A stretch of 64,000 nucleotides of DNA from Staphylococcus lutrae (lineage in GTDB: Bacteria; Bacillota; Bacilli; Staphylococcales; Staphylococcaceae). The translations under genes were made by a program, and so were the position numbers. The number at the start of each line of letters is the position of its first letter. Positions within the stretch are counted from its first letter, which is position 1. Where the stretch lies: NCBI RefSeq assembly GCF_002101335.1, contig NZ_CP020773.1:558001-622000 (forward strand). The letters run 5' to 3'. A model generated the notes under the pieces. The model did no database searches and was not told the DNA's origin. It saw only the letters and a list, made by a program, of their open reading frames with translations. This document shows, piece by piece, positions 14,165 to 23,291 of this stretch.

Positions 14165-14425
14165 ATGGCAATGACAGTTAAAAAAAATGAAAATGAAGTA
14201 CATATTCAATGGAGAGTTGCAGATATTCACATTCCCAATAGTGAAATCAGAAATGTAACAGAAGATCAAGACATCCATGCTGTTCCTGATGTAGGGTCAA
14301 AAAAAGTATCACGTATTGGTTCAACATTCGGCAAAACGAACCGCGTCATCATTGATACAGATTCACAACAATATATCATTTACACATTCAACGACAAAAA
14401 AGTGTATAACGAAGTGACAAAATAA
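14165..14425 (+). CDS. SunI/YnzG-like small PH-domain protein
   Basis: 86-aa soluble protein, almost all predicted beta strand. The conserved core is [15 protein letters not shown] then [17 protein letters not shown] and ending [14 protein letters not shown]. It resembles the SunI/YnzG family (bacterial PH-like fold) named after the sublancin-immunity protein of Bacillus. There is no bacteriocin gene nearby, so an immunity role is not supported. The ATG at 14165 is chosen because AAAGGA lies about 10 nt upstream; upstream ATG and GTG-like options lack spacing. It has its own promoter and shares a bidirectional terminator with yjiH. Confidence 0.7.
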   Translation: MAMTVKKNENEVHIQWRVADIHIPNSEIRNVTEDQDIHAVPDVGSKKVSRIGSTFGKTNRVIIDTDSQQYIIYTFNDKKVYNEVTK

Positions 14426-14508
14426 ATTTTAAAACGTCATCATATCCGCTCCACTTAAAATACGTTCTCTAACAGCCTCATTTCATCTAGTGAACGGCTA
14501 AAAATAAT

Positions 14509-14549
14509 GCGCCCCGACACATATATCATGTGCTGGGGCGCTCTCTTTT
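14509..14549. terminator. bidirectional rho-independent terminator
   Basis: GCGCCCC pairs with GGGGCGC, with an inner GACACA/TGTGCT helix. It is followed by TCTCTTTTG on plus and ATTATTTTTAG on minus. It sits between two convergent genes (the SunI-like gene and yjiH) and can serve both. Confidence 0.85.
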
Positions 14550-14584
14550 GATTTGAACTGATGATCATGCATAGGACTTAACTT

Positions 14585-15955
14585 TTAAAAACATAAATGT
14601 GCGATGAGTACAATGATTGGTAACGTGATAACCGTCCGGATTAAAAAAATTGCAAACAACTTCCACAAACTGACAGGTATTTTTGAACCTAGTATGACTC
14701 CGCCCACTTCTGATAAATAGATGAGCTGACAAACACTTAAAACACCCACAATAAATCGTGTGATATCACTTTGTACACCTTCAATAAGGATTGAAGGAAG
14801 GAACATATCCGCAAAACCAATAATCATCGTCTCCGATGCAGCGCGCGCTTCAGGAACATGGAGCCATTCTAAAATCGGAACAAAAGGTAATCCAATCCAA
14901 CTGAAAATCGGTGTATAAGTCGCTAAAATTGTAGCCACTGTCCCTATTGTCATCACAACTGGAATCACTACTAACCACATATCCATGACCGTTTTAAAAG
15001 CAGTAATCACATATTTTTTAAGATCTGGTGCACCATATGCGGTTTCTATCGCATCTTCATATCCTTTTTTAAATGATTCACGATAATGATATTGTTTTTC
15101 TGGACGCGCTTCAGCAGAAACACCATCTATATAATGGTCATCTATTGAACGTAATGGCCATATTCTTGGCATAATTAATGCGGCAATAAAACAGGCAAAA
15201 ATCACTGTTCCATAAAATATGACAAAGCGATCAATTAATCCAATCGTCTCAGCAATAACAATTGCAAAAGTAAGTGACACGACACTAAATGTCGTTGAAA
15301 TCACGGTCGCTTCACGTCGTGTGTAATAACCTTGCTCGTATTGTCGACTCGTAATCATCACCCCTACAGTCCCATCTCCTATAAACGAGGCGAGGTTATC
15401 TACTGTCGAACGTCCAGGTAATGTAAACAACGGTCGCATAACTGGTCTAAAAATTGGACCTAAAAATTCGAGTAGCCCATACTCTAAAAGCAACGGTAAA
15501 AAAATGGCTGCAAAGAAAAAGACTGCAACTAATGTCGGCAATAGTCCTGAGAAAATGAGGCCTCCTGTATCTTCAGAGTAAACCCATGGTATACCACGAC
15601 TCAAAAAAGTCATCCAAACGAAAACAATCGACACCATTCGAATCAATAACCATGGCCAACTGACTACAAAAGCATTCGCTCGAAAGCTGTTTTTAGGAAC
15701 ACGCGCTTTCAACACGGTACAATAAAGGATTGTTAAAATTCCTGAAACAGTAATGATCATCACAATCATCCATGATATCATCGGACCTAAAAGTAATTGG
15801 AACTGCTTTGCCAAATAGGCAATAGGTAACGTACTCGTTTGTTTACCCTCTTCAACAGCTGGGAGTGGGACTAAAAAGAGGATAATCCCGATCAAAGAAA
15901 GCAATATAAACTTCAGCCTACCTATGCTTCGTGCTTTCTGAGTTAAATTCTTCAT
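14585..15955 (-). CDS. YjiH family membrane protein with nucleoside-recognition (Gate) domain
   Basis: 456-aa protein with about ten to eleven hydrophobic segments. The central region DNLASFIGDGTVGVMITSRQ resembles the 'nucleoside recognition'/Gate domain, which is shared with spore-maturation proteins and nucleoside transporters. The C-terminal half repeats the pattern (FADMFLPSILIEG). The family is called YjiH; its substrate is not established. It sits alone between the SunI-like gene and htsC and is separated from htsC by 120 bp without a clear terminator. AAAGGCGTG precedes the ATG. Confidence 0.75.
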   Translation of the reverse strand: MKNLTQKARSIGRLKFILLSLIGIILFLVPLPAVEEGKQTSTLPIAYLAKQFQLLLGPMISWMIVMIITVSGILTILYCTVLKARVPKNSFRANAFVVSWPWLLIRMVSIVFVWMTFLSRGIPWVYSEDTGGLIFSGLLPTLVAVFFFAAIFLPLLLEYGLLEFLGPIFRPVMRPLFTLPGRSTVDNLASFIGDGTVGVMITSRQYEQGYYTRREATVISTTFSVVSLTFAIVIAETIGLIDRFVIFYGTVIFACFIAALIMPRIWPLRSIDDHYIDGVSAEARPEKQYHYRESFKKGYEDAIETAYGAPDLKKYVITAFKTVMDMWLVVIPVVMTIGTVATILATYTPIFSWIGLPFVPILEWLHVPEARAASETMIIGFADMFLPSILIEGVQSDITRFIVGVLSVCQLIYLSEVGGVILGSKIPVSLWKLFAIFLIRTVITLPIIVLIAHLCF

Positions 15956-16075
15956 ATTTTCACGCCTTTTTTCTATATCTCACACAATTCAATGATTAAA
16001 ATAAATTATATCAATGATTTGAAGTTCAGACAATATGATCTTGAATATTGATACGTTTTTATGAAAAATAATCCA

Positions 16076-17038
16076 CTACATTTTACGCAATACATAAACG
16101 AAATATGGCGCACCAATAATTGCAATCAAGACGCCAACCGGTATGTCTACCGGCGGGGCAATCATCCGAGCCACACCGTCTGCAACCACGAGAAGTAATG
16201 CACCCACTAATCCTGACATCACCACGATGTGACGATGTCTGTGACCAATAATACTCCGTGCAATATGTGGGGCAATCAAACCGAGGAAACTTAATCCACC
16301 GACAACAGAAATGGCGGCTCCCGCGAGTAACACTGCCATAAACAGTAAAATCATTTTAGTTCTCGGGACATGTGTACCTAATGCCGTCGCAACTTCATCA
16401 CCTAAGTGCAAAATATCCAATTTTTTACTATAGAAAATAATCGTTGGTATAGCGATAATGAGCCACGGTAAAATTGTCCAAACATGTTGCATTGAACGGC
16501 CAAACAAACTCCCGGTAAGCCAAACTAAAGCGATGTTCGCTTCCATAGGATTACGAATTAGCATATATTGTACTAAAGCCATTGCAACTGCACCAATCGC
16601 CATCCCCATCAGTGCAAGTTGAGAACCTTTTATCCCTTTCCAACTCATCAGTATTGAAAGAATCAAACTGACGACAAGTGCTCCAAAAAATGAAGCGACT
16701 GGTAAAAGGAATAGCGGTGCTGTGGGAAAAACAATAATCACTAGTACAGCAGTAAAACTTGCCCCTTTCGTAATACCTATAACGTCTGGTGATGCCAATG
16801 AATTACGAACTACACCTTGAATCACCGCACCAGAAATCGCTAATGCAGCCCCTACGAATAGACCTAACAACATCCTTGGAACACGATATTCACTCAAAAT
16901 AAAATGATGACCCGTCCATACTTCCTTAAGTACGGTAAGCGGTGAAACCCATACAGCACCCGCACTTAAGTTTAATAACGAACATAGTACGAGGAGGACA
17001 ATGACAATGCTATAACGTTTTTTATAGTGTCTGTTCAT
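16076..17038 (-). CDS. htsC: staphyloferrin A ABC permease HtsC
   Basis: 320-aa FecCD-family permease with about nine to ten membrane helices, including the typical GLSFLGLIAPHIAR and PVDIPVGVLIAIIGAPYF near the C-terminus. It pairs with HtsB to form the membrane channel for Fe(III)-staphyloferrin A in S. aureus. The start is the ATG at 17038, which overlaps the htsB stop as ATGA and has GGGGAG about 10 nt upstream. A longer frame to 17068 lacks a ribosome-binding site. No ATPase gene lies in the cluster; in S. aureus FhuC, encoded elsewhere, powers HtsABC. Confidence 0.92.
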   Translation of the reverse strand: MNRHYKKRYSIVIVLLVLCSLLNLSAGAVWVSPLTVLKEVWTGHHFILSEYRVPRMLLGLFVGAALAISGAVIQGVVRNSLASPDVIGITKGASFTAVLVIIVFPTAPLFLLPVASFFGALVVSLILSILMSWKGIKGSQLALMGMAIGAVAMALVQYMLIRNPMEANIALVWLTGSLFGRSMQHVWTILPWLIIAIPTIIFYSKKLDILHLGDEVATALGTHVPRTKMILLFMAVLLAGAAISVVGGLSFLGLIAPHIARSIIGHRHRHIVVMSGLVGALLLVVADGVARMIAPPVDIPVGVLIAIIGAPYFVYVLRKM

Positions 17039-18060
17039 CTCGATTTCACTCCCCTCATCGTAATCCATAAGAAGTATAAAGCCCCGACAAATGCTGTAAC
17101 GATACCGACTGGTGATTCAAATGGAAATGCAATTAAACGGCTAATGACATCTGAAATGAGCAGTAAATTCGCACCCATTATCATAGAAAGGATAATAATT
17201 AAAAAATAATTACGATTCAAATAGTGTTTCACAATGTGCGGAACGATTAAACCGACAAAACCAATGGGTCCTGCAACAGACACACTTGCTCCGGCTAAAA
17301 CAATAACGATAAGCCCTGCTAATGCACGAATCAACTTCGTATTTTGCCCAAGCCCTGTGGCCAGTTGATCGCCTAAATTCAGTATAGCAAGTTGACGCGC
17401 TAAAAATAATGCTGCAATTAAACCCCCGATGAGCCATGGCAAAACTTGATAAATTTGCGGCCATTTAATTGTATGTAAGGCTCCAACAAGCCAGAACATG
17501 ACTGTCGTTGTCGCATCTTCATTTAACAAAATAATCCCTTGCGTCAGACTCGTGAAAAATAAATGGATGGTCATCCCTGCAAGTGCCAGTTTCAGCGGTG
17601 TCATCCCTTTCGTCGTATCCGCAAGCACATAAACAGCCAACCCACCAATAAATGCACCAATGAACGCAAACACGACAGTATGATGCGCAAAAGAAGGTAA
17701 TAACACTGTGATAAGTACTACTGCAAATGAAGCCCCTGCATTAACACCAAAAATTTGAGGAGAAGCCAGTGGATTTCTCGTCATCGCTTGCATTAACACA
17801 CCCGCAACCGCTAACGACGCACCAATACATGCCCCAGCAATCATTCTAGGGATACGCACTTGATGGATTAGAAATGTTTCCTTTGTTGTTTGAAGATGAA
17901 AGAAATAGTCTAACATGGACTGAAATGAGATTTTTGATGAACCGATTGCAAGATTTAAAACAATTGCAAAAATAAGAAAGCACACGCTTACAATGAATGT
18001 AAGCGTGGTGCGCCTTCTTTGGTGATGTCCATCATTAAATTTTGGTTTTAACTTTGACAT
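17035..18060 (-). CDS. htsB: staphyloferrin A ABC permease HtsB
   Basis: 341-aa FecCD-family permease with a basic N-terminus and about ten helices. It shows RIPRMIAGACIGASLAVAG, the helix-2 signature of iron-siderophore permeases, and GPIGFVGLIVPHIVKH near residue 260. It follows htsA by about 50 bp and overlaps htsC by 4 bp, so htsABC form one transcript. AAAGGTGAT is spaced correctly before the ATG. The role is inferred from synteny with sfa genes and from S. aureus. Confidence 0.92.
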   Translation of the reverse strand: MSKLKPKFNDGHHQRRRTTLTFIVSVCFLIFAIVLNLAIGSSKISFQSMLDYFFHLQTTKETFLIHQVRIPRMIAGACIGASLAVAGVLMQAMTRNPLASPQIFGVNAGASFAVVLITVLLPSFAHHTVVFAFIGAFIGGLAVYVLADTTKGMTPLKLALAGMTIHLFFTSLTQGIILLNEDATTTVMFWLVGALHTIKWPQIYQVLPWLIGGLIAALFLARQLAILNLGDQLATGLGQNTKLIRALAGLIVIVLAGASVSVAGPIGFVGLIVPHIVKHYLNRNYFLIIILSMIMGANLLLISDVISRLIAFPFESPVGIVTAFVGALYFLWITMRGVKSR

Positions 18061-18112
18061 AACAAATCACCTTTAAACCTATGACAAGCGTGCCTTTGAA
18101 GCAACCTTAAAA

Positions 18113-19111
18113 CTACTTGTCATTCCCTTTTTCTTTTTTAGAAATCTCAGCAAGCTCTTTTGCGATTTCTTCAGAAGAGATTAAGCCTCTGAATTTCGAC
18201 CATGTTTGACGATCCACAACATGAACCCGATGATTTTTCACTGCATCGATTTCTTTCCACACTGGATCTTTTTGCACTTTCAAATACTCTGGGTCATTTT
18301 CGCCATTCACCATAACAAACATGCGTTCAGGGTTGACGTCAGCAAGTTGCTCGGAATTCATATTTAAGTATGGCGCATTTAAATATTCAGGCAATTGATC
18401 TGCCACTTCTTTCGTTAATGCTTCTTTAAAGCCTAAATCACGTAAAAATTGACCGACATATGATTTATCTGAATGTGCTAAAATACCTGATTGAGAAATA
18501 ACAAGTGGTAGGACTTTTTTGTCTTTATCCATTGTAATTTCTTTTTTGTATTGATTAATTTTATCTTCATGCGCTTTTAATCGTTTGTCCGCTTCTTTTT
18601 CTTTTGAAAGTGCTTTACCAATTGTTTTAAACGCTTCAATGTTTTCTTTATAATCCGCGTCTAAACTTGGTAATAAAATGGTAGGTGCGATTTTGCTTAA
18701 TTGCTCATAATTCCCTTTATGACGGTTACTATCCGCAATGATTAAATCTGGTTTTAATTCACTAATCACTTCTAAATTCGGTTGTTTACGTGCACCTACA
18801 GATTTATAATCTCCGACTTTATCACGTAATGGTTCGATGATATTCTTTTTCTTACCATCATCAGCAATACCCACAGGTTTCACACCCAATGCAGTTAATG
18901 CATCCACAAATGAATATTCTAAAGCAACGACTCTTTTCGGTTCTTTGTCAATTTTTGTCGTTCCTCCACTGTGCTTAATTTCAACACCTTTTGTTCCATC
19001 TGCTTGTTTTTTTGAGTCTGATTGACCAGAATCATTGGTTTTGCCACATGCTGCAACGATAAGCATAATCGCTATAACAGTGAGCAGCCCATACCATTTC
19101 TTAGTTTTCAC
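18113..19111 (-). CDS. htsA: staphyloferrin A-binding lipoprotein HtsA
   Basis: 332-aa substrate-binding lipoprotein. The signal peptide ends in the lipobox VAAC, with the acylated Cys at residue 22, followed by a low-complexity linker and a class III periplasmic-binding fold ([17 protein letters not shown] helix; [15 protein letters not shown]). S. aureus HtsA binds Fe-staphyloferrin A with a basic pocket. The start is a GTG preceded by AAAGGAGTGG. It is the first gene of htsABC and is driven from a Fur-box promoter that overlaps the end of sfaC. Confidence 0.93.
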   Translation of the reverse strand: MKTKKWYGLLTVIAIMLIVAACGKTNDSGQSDSKKQADGTKGVEIKHSGGTTKIDKEPKRVVALEYSFVDALTALGVKPVGIADDGKKKNIIEPLRDKVGDYKSVGARKQPNLEVISELKPDLIIADSNRHKGNYEQLSKIAPTILLPSLDADYKENIEAFKTIGKALSKEKEADKRLKAHEDKINQYKKEITMDKDKKVLPLVISQSGILAHSDKSYVGQFLRDLGFKEALTKEVADQLPEYLNAPYLNMNSEQLADVNPERMFVMVNGENDPEYLKVQKDPVWKEIDAVKNHRVHVVDRQTWSKFRGLISSEEIAKELAEISKKEKGNDK

Positions 19112-19153
19112 GTTATTGCCACTCCTTTAAAATTAATTTACTAGACATATTAT

Positions 19154-19183
19154 ATGATAATTGATAACGATTCTCATTGTCAA
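19154..19183 (-). promoter_or_regulatory. htsA promoter with Fur box
   Basis: On the reverse strand TTGACA, an 18-bp spacer and TATCAT. The spacer region is covered by GATAACGATTCTCATTGTC (19163-19181), a 19-mer close to the Fur consensus. The site includes the sfaC stop codon. Iron-replete repression of htsABC is expected. Confidence 0.85.
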
Positions 19184-20256
19184 CTCTGTTTTATAAAACG
19201 ATTCTTTTTAATTTCAACAAATCCATTTATCAAAGCTTCAATCCCTTGATCTTCATAATAACGTTTAGGGATATGTGCCATATGCATACTTTGCGCTAAG
19301 GCACTGTAATTTATACGAAATTCAATTTTGTCACCGATTTGATAATAATCTGTCAATCCTAAATTAACCATCAATATATCGCTAGAATGACCGACAATAT
19401 GTAATTGCTGATCGACGGCGGTGATGCCTTCTATATCCGTATCTAATTGGCCGATATCCACAAGGGCTTGCATATAAGATTGCCGTTGATCGAGGTTGAG
19501 ACGGGGTTTGATTTCAAGTACCCGGCCACTCAACATCATTGCATCATCATATAAATACGGGAGCCTCATTTCATATGCCGTTTCATAGCCTCTAAACAGT
19601 ACCTCTCCAATTCTCAATTCATTAATACGACCTAAATCCGTGTACATTGCAAGCATTAACATACTGGAATTTCCTCCAGAAATCGTATTAAACCGAACGC
19701 CTGTGTCACGTTCTACAGATTCTATGAAATAGTTGATGTAAACAATGTCTTCTTCAGTTGGAGGAATTTGACGAAAGCACATGAAATTAAATGAGAGCCC
19801 TTTTAAATAAATGCCTTTGAGTTGCACAATTTCTTTAACCAGATTGACGACTTCATACGTCAAAGCCCCCTCTCTCCCGTCTTTCCAATCCACCATTAAA
19901 TAAATATGGTGTTTCACCCCTTGCTCAATTGCCTTCTCATTCAGTGCACGAATGGTCTCAATTTCAGTCTGGATGCTGATTTGACTTAACTTTACGACTG
20001 CATCAATCTCATCTGGCAGTGCCCCTTTAATCATCATATTTTTGGAGCGATGTGCAGTCTCCTCTGATGCCATAGCCATTAAACGGGACTCTGCTAATAT
20101 TGGGAAGCCCATGTCGAATAATTGCTGACGAATTTTCACGTCACCACCCGTGCATTTTGTAACTGGCACCATACGCACGTCTTTTTCAGCGAGCATCTGT
20201 TGTAATATCATTGCATTATATTTAATTTTGCTCAGATTGATATGAAGTTGGGGCAT
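19180..20256 (-). CDS. sfaC: PLP-dependent racemase SfaC (staphyloferrin A synthesis)
   Basis: 358-aa enzyme with the alanine-racemase-type PLP barrel. The cofactor lysine is probably in VPVTKCTGGD near residue 35; later motifs are ISGGNSSML and ELRIGEVLFRGYE. In S. aureus sfaC lies beside sfaB and is thought to make D-ornithine, the backbone of staphyloferrin A. The start lies 3 bp after the sfaB stop, which suggests translational coupling. The ornithine specificity is inferred from context. The last codons overlap the htsA promoter. Confidence 0.88.
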   Translation of the reverse strand: MPQLHINLSKIKYNAMILQQMLAEKDVRMVPVTKCTGGDVKIRQQLFDMGFPILAESRLMAMASEETAHRSKNMMIKGALPDEIDAVVKLSQISIQTEIETIRALNEKAIEQGVKHHIYLMVDWKDGREGALTYEVVNLVKEIVQLKGIYLKGLSFNFMCFRQIPPTEEDIVYINYFIESVERDTGVRFNTISGGNSSMLMLAMYTDLGRINELRIGEVLFRGYETAYEMRLPYLYDDAMMLSGRVLEIKPRLNLDQRQSYMQALVDIGQLDTDIEGITAVDQQLHIVGHSSDILMVNLGLTDYYQIGDKIEFRINYSALAQSMHMAHIPKRYYEDQGIEALINGFVEIKKNRFIKQS

Positions 20257-20259
20257 CGT

Positions 20260-22023
20260 CTACAGCTCTCTTTCTAATGGATTTTCTATCTCTATTTGCA
20301 CATACTGTTTAACCTTTTGCGCCATTCTCATATTTAACAACGCTTTTACCGTAACTGTCGGACCGAATAAAATCCGTTGTAATACTTCGGCATGTGGCTG
20401 TGATGGGTCGATTGACTGTGCAACAACATCTGCAACAATTTGGTACAATTCTGCTTCTTCAATTTGGTGTGCATGATGAAAATGATGAATCAGTGTGCCT
20501 AATTGATTTTGAATCACTGCATGTTGAAATTTCGCAATCACCGCTTCAATATTTTCAGCAATTAAACTTTCATTGGTGACTTCAAAATCAGGAATCGCTC
20601 GTTTCAATGTATCCAAATCGATACGTGACCCCCCTAAATCTCGAACGATAAATGACAACGTATGGTCTTCTCTATTAATTTGAAGTATCGTATTTTGTTG
20701 ATGCGCTTCTAATGCAATACCGTAATGTTGAATATAGCCGATTAATGGTGGGATCAGCGCGTTTAAAAATTGCTTCATAAATTTTGATATCGTTTGTTGA
20801 TTCAATTCCCCAAAGAGGTATTCGATTAAACTTTCTATCACGACTTGACCATCGACTGGGTTTAACTGTGTCAGTACGCCTGTCACAAGCTGCAAATGCG
20901 TTTGTTTATGTTCTTCTGGTGAATGTCGAACAATCATTGCAAATTGCCGTGCGAGATCCGGTTCCACATCAATATGCGCACCATACGGTTCACTGGCCAC
21001 AGATAACGTCGGATAAATATTCAGCATCTTTTGTAACTGATAACTCAATTTCGGACCATCGATTGTCGTCACTGTAGACACTGTTCGAACGGCACTGGTC
21101 GCTTGAACATTGATGGGTAATTTCACATGATACGGATAGTCGAGCAATTGCATTGTTCGGAACGAAAGTGTGGCTTTCGAATCAATTGTAAATGGGGTAG
21201 GAATGACATCATGTTGCGTTATCAACTGTTGGAAACGTGAGACAATGACATGGCTATACTGCCACGGATGTACCAACATGACACGATAGTCATCCAATGT
21301 TCCTTCATAAGTTTGCATCCACTGTCTGAGTTGACTTTCAATATCTGGAAACATTTTTCTCAATACAAAATCATCTTCTCCAGTCATCGTTGTACTTTTC
21401 AACAAAGATTGTCGAACTAATAGGATTTTAAGCGGGATCACTTTCATAAATTCAGGCGCATATTGCCGTATTTCATCAACAGTGAGTGGTAGTTTTGTTT
21501 TTGTGAGCGGATGTGACGGATGACCTTCCCATATCATCCCTTCTGAATAACCGAGTACTGAGAAAGATGTTTCATCTGCCATATGATTCAGCCATGCAAT
21601 GAAATTTAACTTATCCGGCATTCTCGAAAACTTCAAAGCATGCCGTGTGAGGCGTTCACGCTGTTGCAGTTGTTCATAGCTTAGCGTCAAACCTAAACGG
21701 CTATGATATAACTCTTCCACTAACTGTTCATGAAATGAAATTTTGAAATGTTGTGATAGCACTTGAATCAATTGCTCTACGGACTTTATCTCCTCTTCTT
21801 GTTGCGCGACGCAATAATGAATCATACCCGCCAATTCAAATTGTGCAAAAGCACTTTTCGTCTCACAACGAACGCTGAGTAGATGTTGATGATATTGAAT
21901 GATAAGTTGTCCCTGTTGAAATTGAACACTTGTCCCGTTAGGAAATAATTGTTCTTTTACGCATGCACTAAGAATACGATACTGAATATTTCTGTCCGCA
22001 TTAAGATGACGAGTGATTGCCAT
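20260..22023 (-). CDS. sfaB: NIS siderophore synthetase SfaB
   Basis: About 587-aa IucA/IucC-family (NRPS-independent siderophore) synthetase. It shows WEGHPSHPLTKTKLPL (ATP/phosphate-binding loop), VHPWQYSHVI, KLPINVQATSAVRT, and the C-terminal RDLGGSRIDL of the FhuF-like domain. In S. aureus SfaB attaches the second citrate to citryl-ornithine. The ATG at 22023 has GGAGG upstream, about 11 nt away; the ATG at 22041 lacks one. Either start overlaps the sfaA 3' end, which points to coupled translation. Confidence 0.9.
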   Translation of the reverse strand: MAITRHLNADRNIQYRILSACVKEQLFPNGTSVQFQQGQLIIQYHQHLLSVRCETKSAFAQFELAGMIHYCVAQQEEEIKSVEQLIQVLSQHFKISFHEQLVEELYHSRLGLTLSYEQLQQRERLTRHALKFSRMPDKLNFIAWLNHMADETSFSVLGYSEGMIWEGHPSHPLTKTKLPLTVDEIRQYAPEFMKVIPLKILLVRQSLLKSTTMTGEDDFVLRKMFPDIESQLRQWMQTYEGTLDDYRVMLVHPWQYSHVIVSRFQQLITQHDVIPTPFTIDSKATLSFRTMQLLDYPYHVKLPINVQATSAVRTVSTVTTIDGPKLSYQLQKMLNIYPTLSVASEPYGAHIDVEPDLARQFAMIVRHSPEEHKQTHLQLVTGVLTQLNPVDGQVVIESLIEYLFGELNQQTISKFMKQFLNALIPPLIGYIQHYGIALEAHQQNTILQINREDHTLSFIVRDLGGSRIDLDTLKRAIPDFEVTNESLIAENIEAVIAKFQHAVIQNQLGTLIHHFHHAHQIEEAELYQIVADVVAQSIDPSQPHAEVLQRILFGPTVTVKALLNMRMAQKVKQYVQIEIENPLEREL

Positions 22024-23191
22024 GAATTGTTTTGCCTCCATTTATTTTAAATTTTGCTAAATAGCCTAAGATCGCGATGAGCGTTGTCGTACCACCCATC
22101 CATAAAAACGTTGTTGTAATGCCAAGCCATTGGGTCAAATAACTGAGTAACATCGCACCAAGCGGAATCATTCCTCTATCCATCATGACGACACTTAAAA
22201 TTTTACCCCTTCTTACTTCAGGAATATCATTTTGAAAATAGATGCGATTCGTCGTACGTGCGAACTGACCGAATAATCCGACGAAAAAAATCATCAAAAA
22301 CAAGCCGATTTGCCCAAAAGGATAAATTAATAAGAGCGCTATCCCAAAACACAATGAACTGAGATAATAGGCATGGTCGCTTGATAATTTTTGCAAGATG
22401 TAGGGTACAGCTAACGTTGCTAAGATACCACCTATCGCACTCATTGTCATTGCCGTTCCAAAGACAGATGCGCTATTCGGATATATTTCATCTGTCAAGA
22501 TAGGCAACATCGTCGTATAGGAATAGCCCATCGCCATAATCAGAAAAGAAGTGATAAATATTTGTCTTCCTTGTACATGTATTTTAAAATATTGCCAAGC
22601 CACAGATAATGATAACTGTTTACTTACAACAGCCTGAGTCTTAGCGATTTTTAGCGGTAAACATAAACAAAGCGCCAATACATAACATAAAGACTGTGCA
22701 ATAAATGCGACTGGTACACCCCAAACTGCAATTAAAAATCCGGCAACCGCTGGACCGATTGAACGGCATACGTTGAGCAGAAAGGAATGATAAGAAACCG
22801 CTTTGGATATTGATAATTTTTCAGAGATATCTGGTAATACCACTTGACGAACAGGCGTTTCAATCGCACTCATACAACCGCGTAAGCAAGCATAAATATA
22901 TAAATAAGGCATTGGAATTTGATGGACGATCAAAACACATATTGTTAAGACGCTAGTAATCACCATCGAACTTGTTACGGTCAATTTTATTAATGTCGAC
23001 CGTCGATAACGATCCGCAATGCTTCCCGCCCATAAGCTGAGCACAAAAATCGGAGCGAGCCTGAAAAAATTAATCAAAGCCAGATCCATTGCGTTTTGGT
23101 TCAATTGATAGGCATACCAATTCAGCGCAATTTGACCGATCCAATTCCCTAAAAACAGTAAAAAGGTACTTGGAAAAAACCATTTTGCCAA
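22001..23191 (-). CDS. sfaA: staphyloferrin A exporter SfaA (MFS)
   Basis: About 396-aa MFS transporter with 12 predicted helices and AGSIADRYRRSTL after helix 2. It resembles enterobactin-exporter-like MFS proteins. In S. aureus SfaA secretes staphyloferrin A. The open frame runs back to 23293, but that would put the Fur box inside the gene. The likely start is the TTG at 23191, directly behind AAGGTGGAG. First gene of sfaABC. Confidence 0.85.
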   Translation of the reverse strand: MAKWFFPSTFLLFLGNWIGQIALNWYAYQLNQNAMDLALINFFRLAPIFVLSLWAGSIADRYRRSTLIKLTVTSSMVITSVLTICVLIVHQIPMPYLYIYACLRGCMSAIETPVRQVVLPDISEKLSISKAVSYHSFLLNVCRSIGPAVAGFLIAVWGVPVAFIAQSLCYVLALCLCLPLKIAKTQAVVSKQLSLSVAWQYFKIHVQGRQIFITSFLIMAMGYSYTTMLPILTDEIYPNSASVFGTAMTMSAIGGILATLAVPYILQKLSSDHAYYLSSLCFGIALLLIYPFGQIGLFLMIFFVGLFGQFARTTNRIYFQNDIPEVRRGKILSVVMMDRGMIPLGAMLLSYLTQWLGITTTFLWMGGTTTLIAILGYLAKFKINGGKTIHGNHSSS

Positions 23192-23209
23192 AATCTCCAC
23201 CTTCTTTAA

Positions 23210-23269
23210 TTGATAATGATTCTCATTTCCGCTATTATGGATTATACGAATCCTTTTCGTATTTGTAAA
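23210..23269. promoter_or_regulatory. divergent sfaA/sfaD promoters with a shared Fur box
   Basis: Plus strand: TTGATA (23210), a 17-bp spacer and TATTAT (23233-23238) for sfaD. Minus strand: TTTACA (23264-23269), a 17-bp spacer and TATAAT (23241-23246) for sfaA. The Fur-like 19-mer GATAATGATTCTCATTTCC (23212-23230) overlaps the sfaD promoter and lies in the early transcribed part of sfaA. One repressor site can therefore silence both directions. Confidence 0.82.
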
Positions 23270-23291
23270 ATAAAATGAACGAGGTGTCGTC

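Noticed and set aside
14165..14425. Bacteriocin immunity locus suggested by the SunI-like gene
   Set aside because: No bacteriocin, modification or export genes nearby; the gene has its own promoter and looks like a housekeeping homologue.
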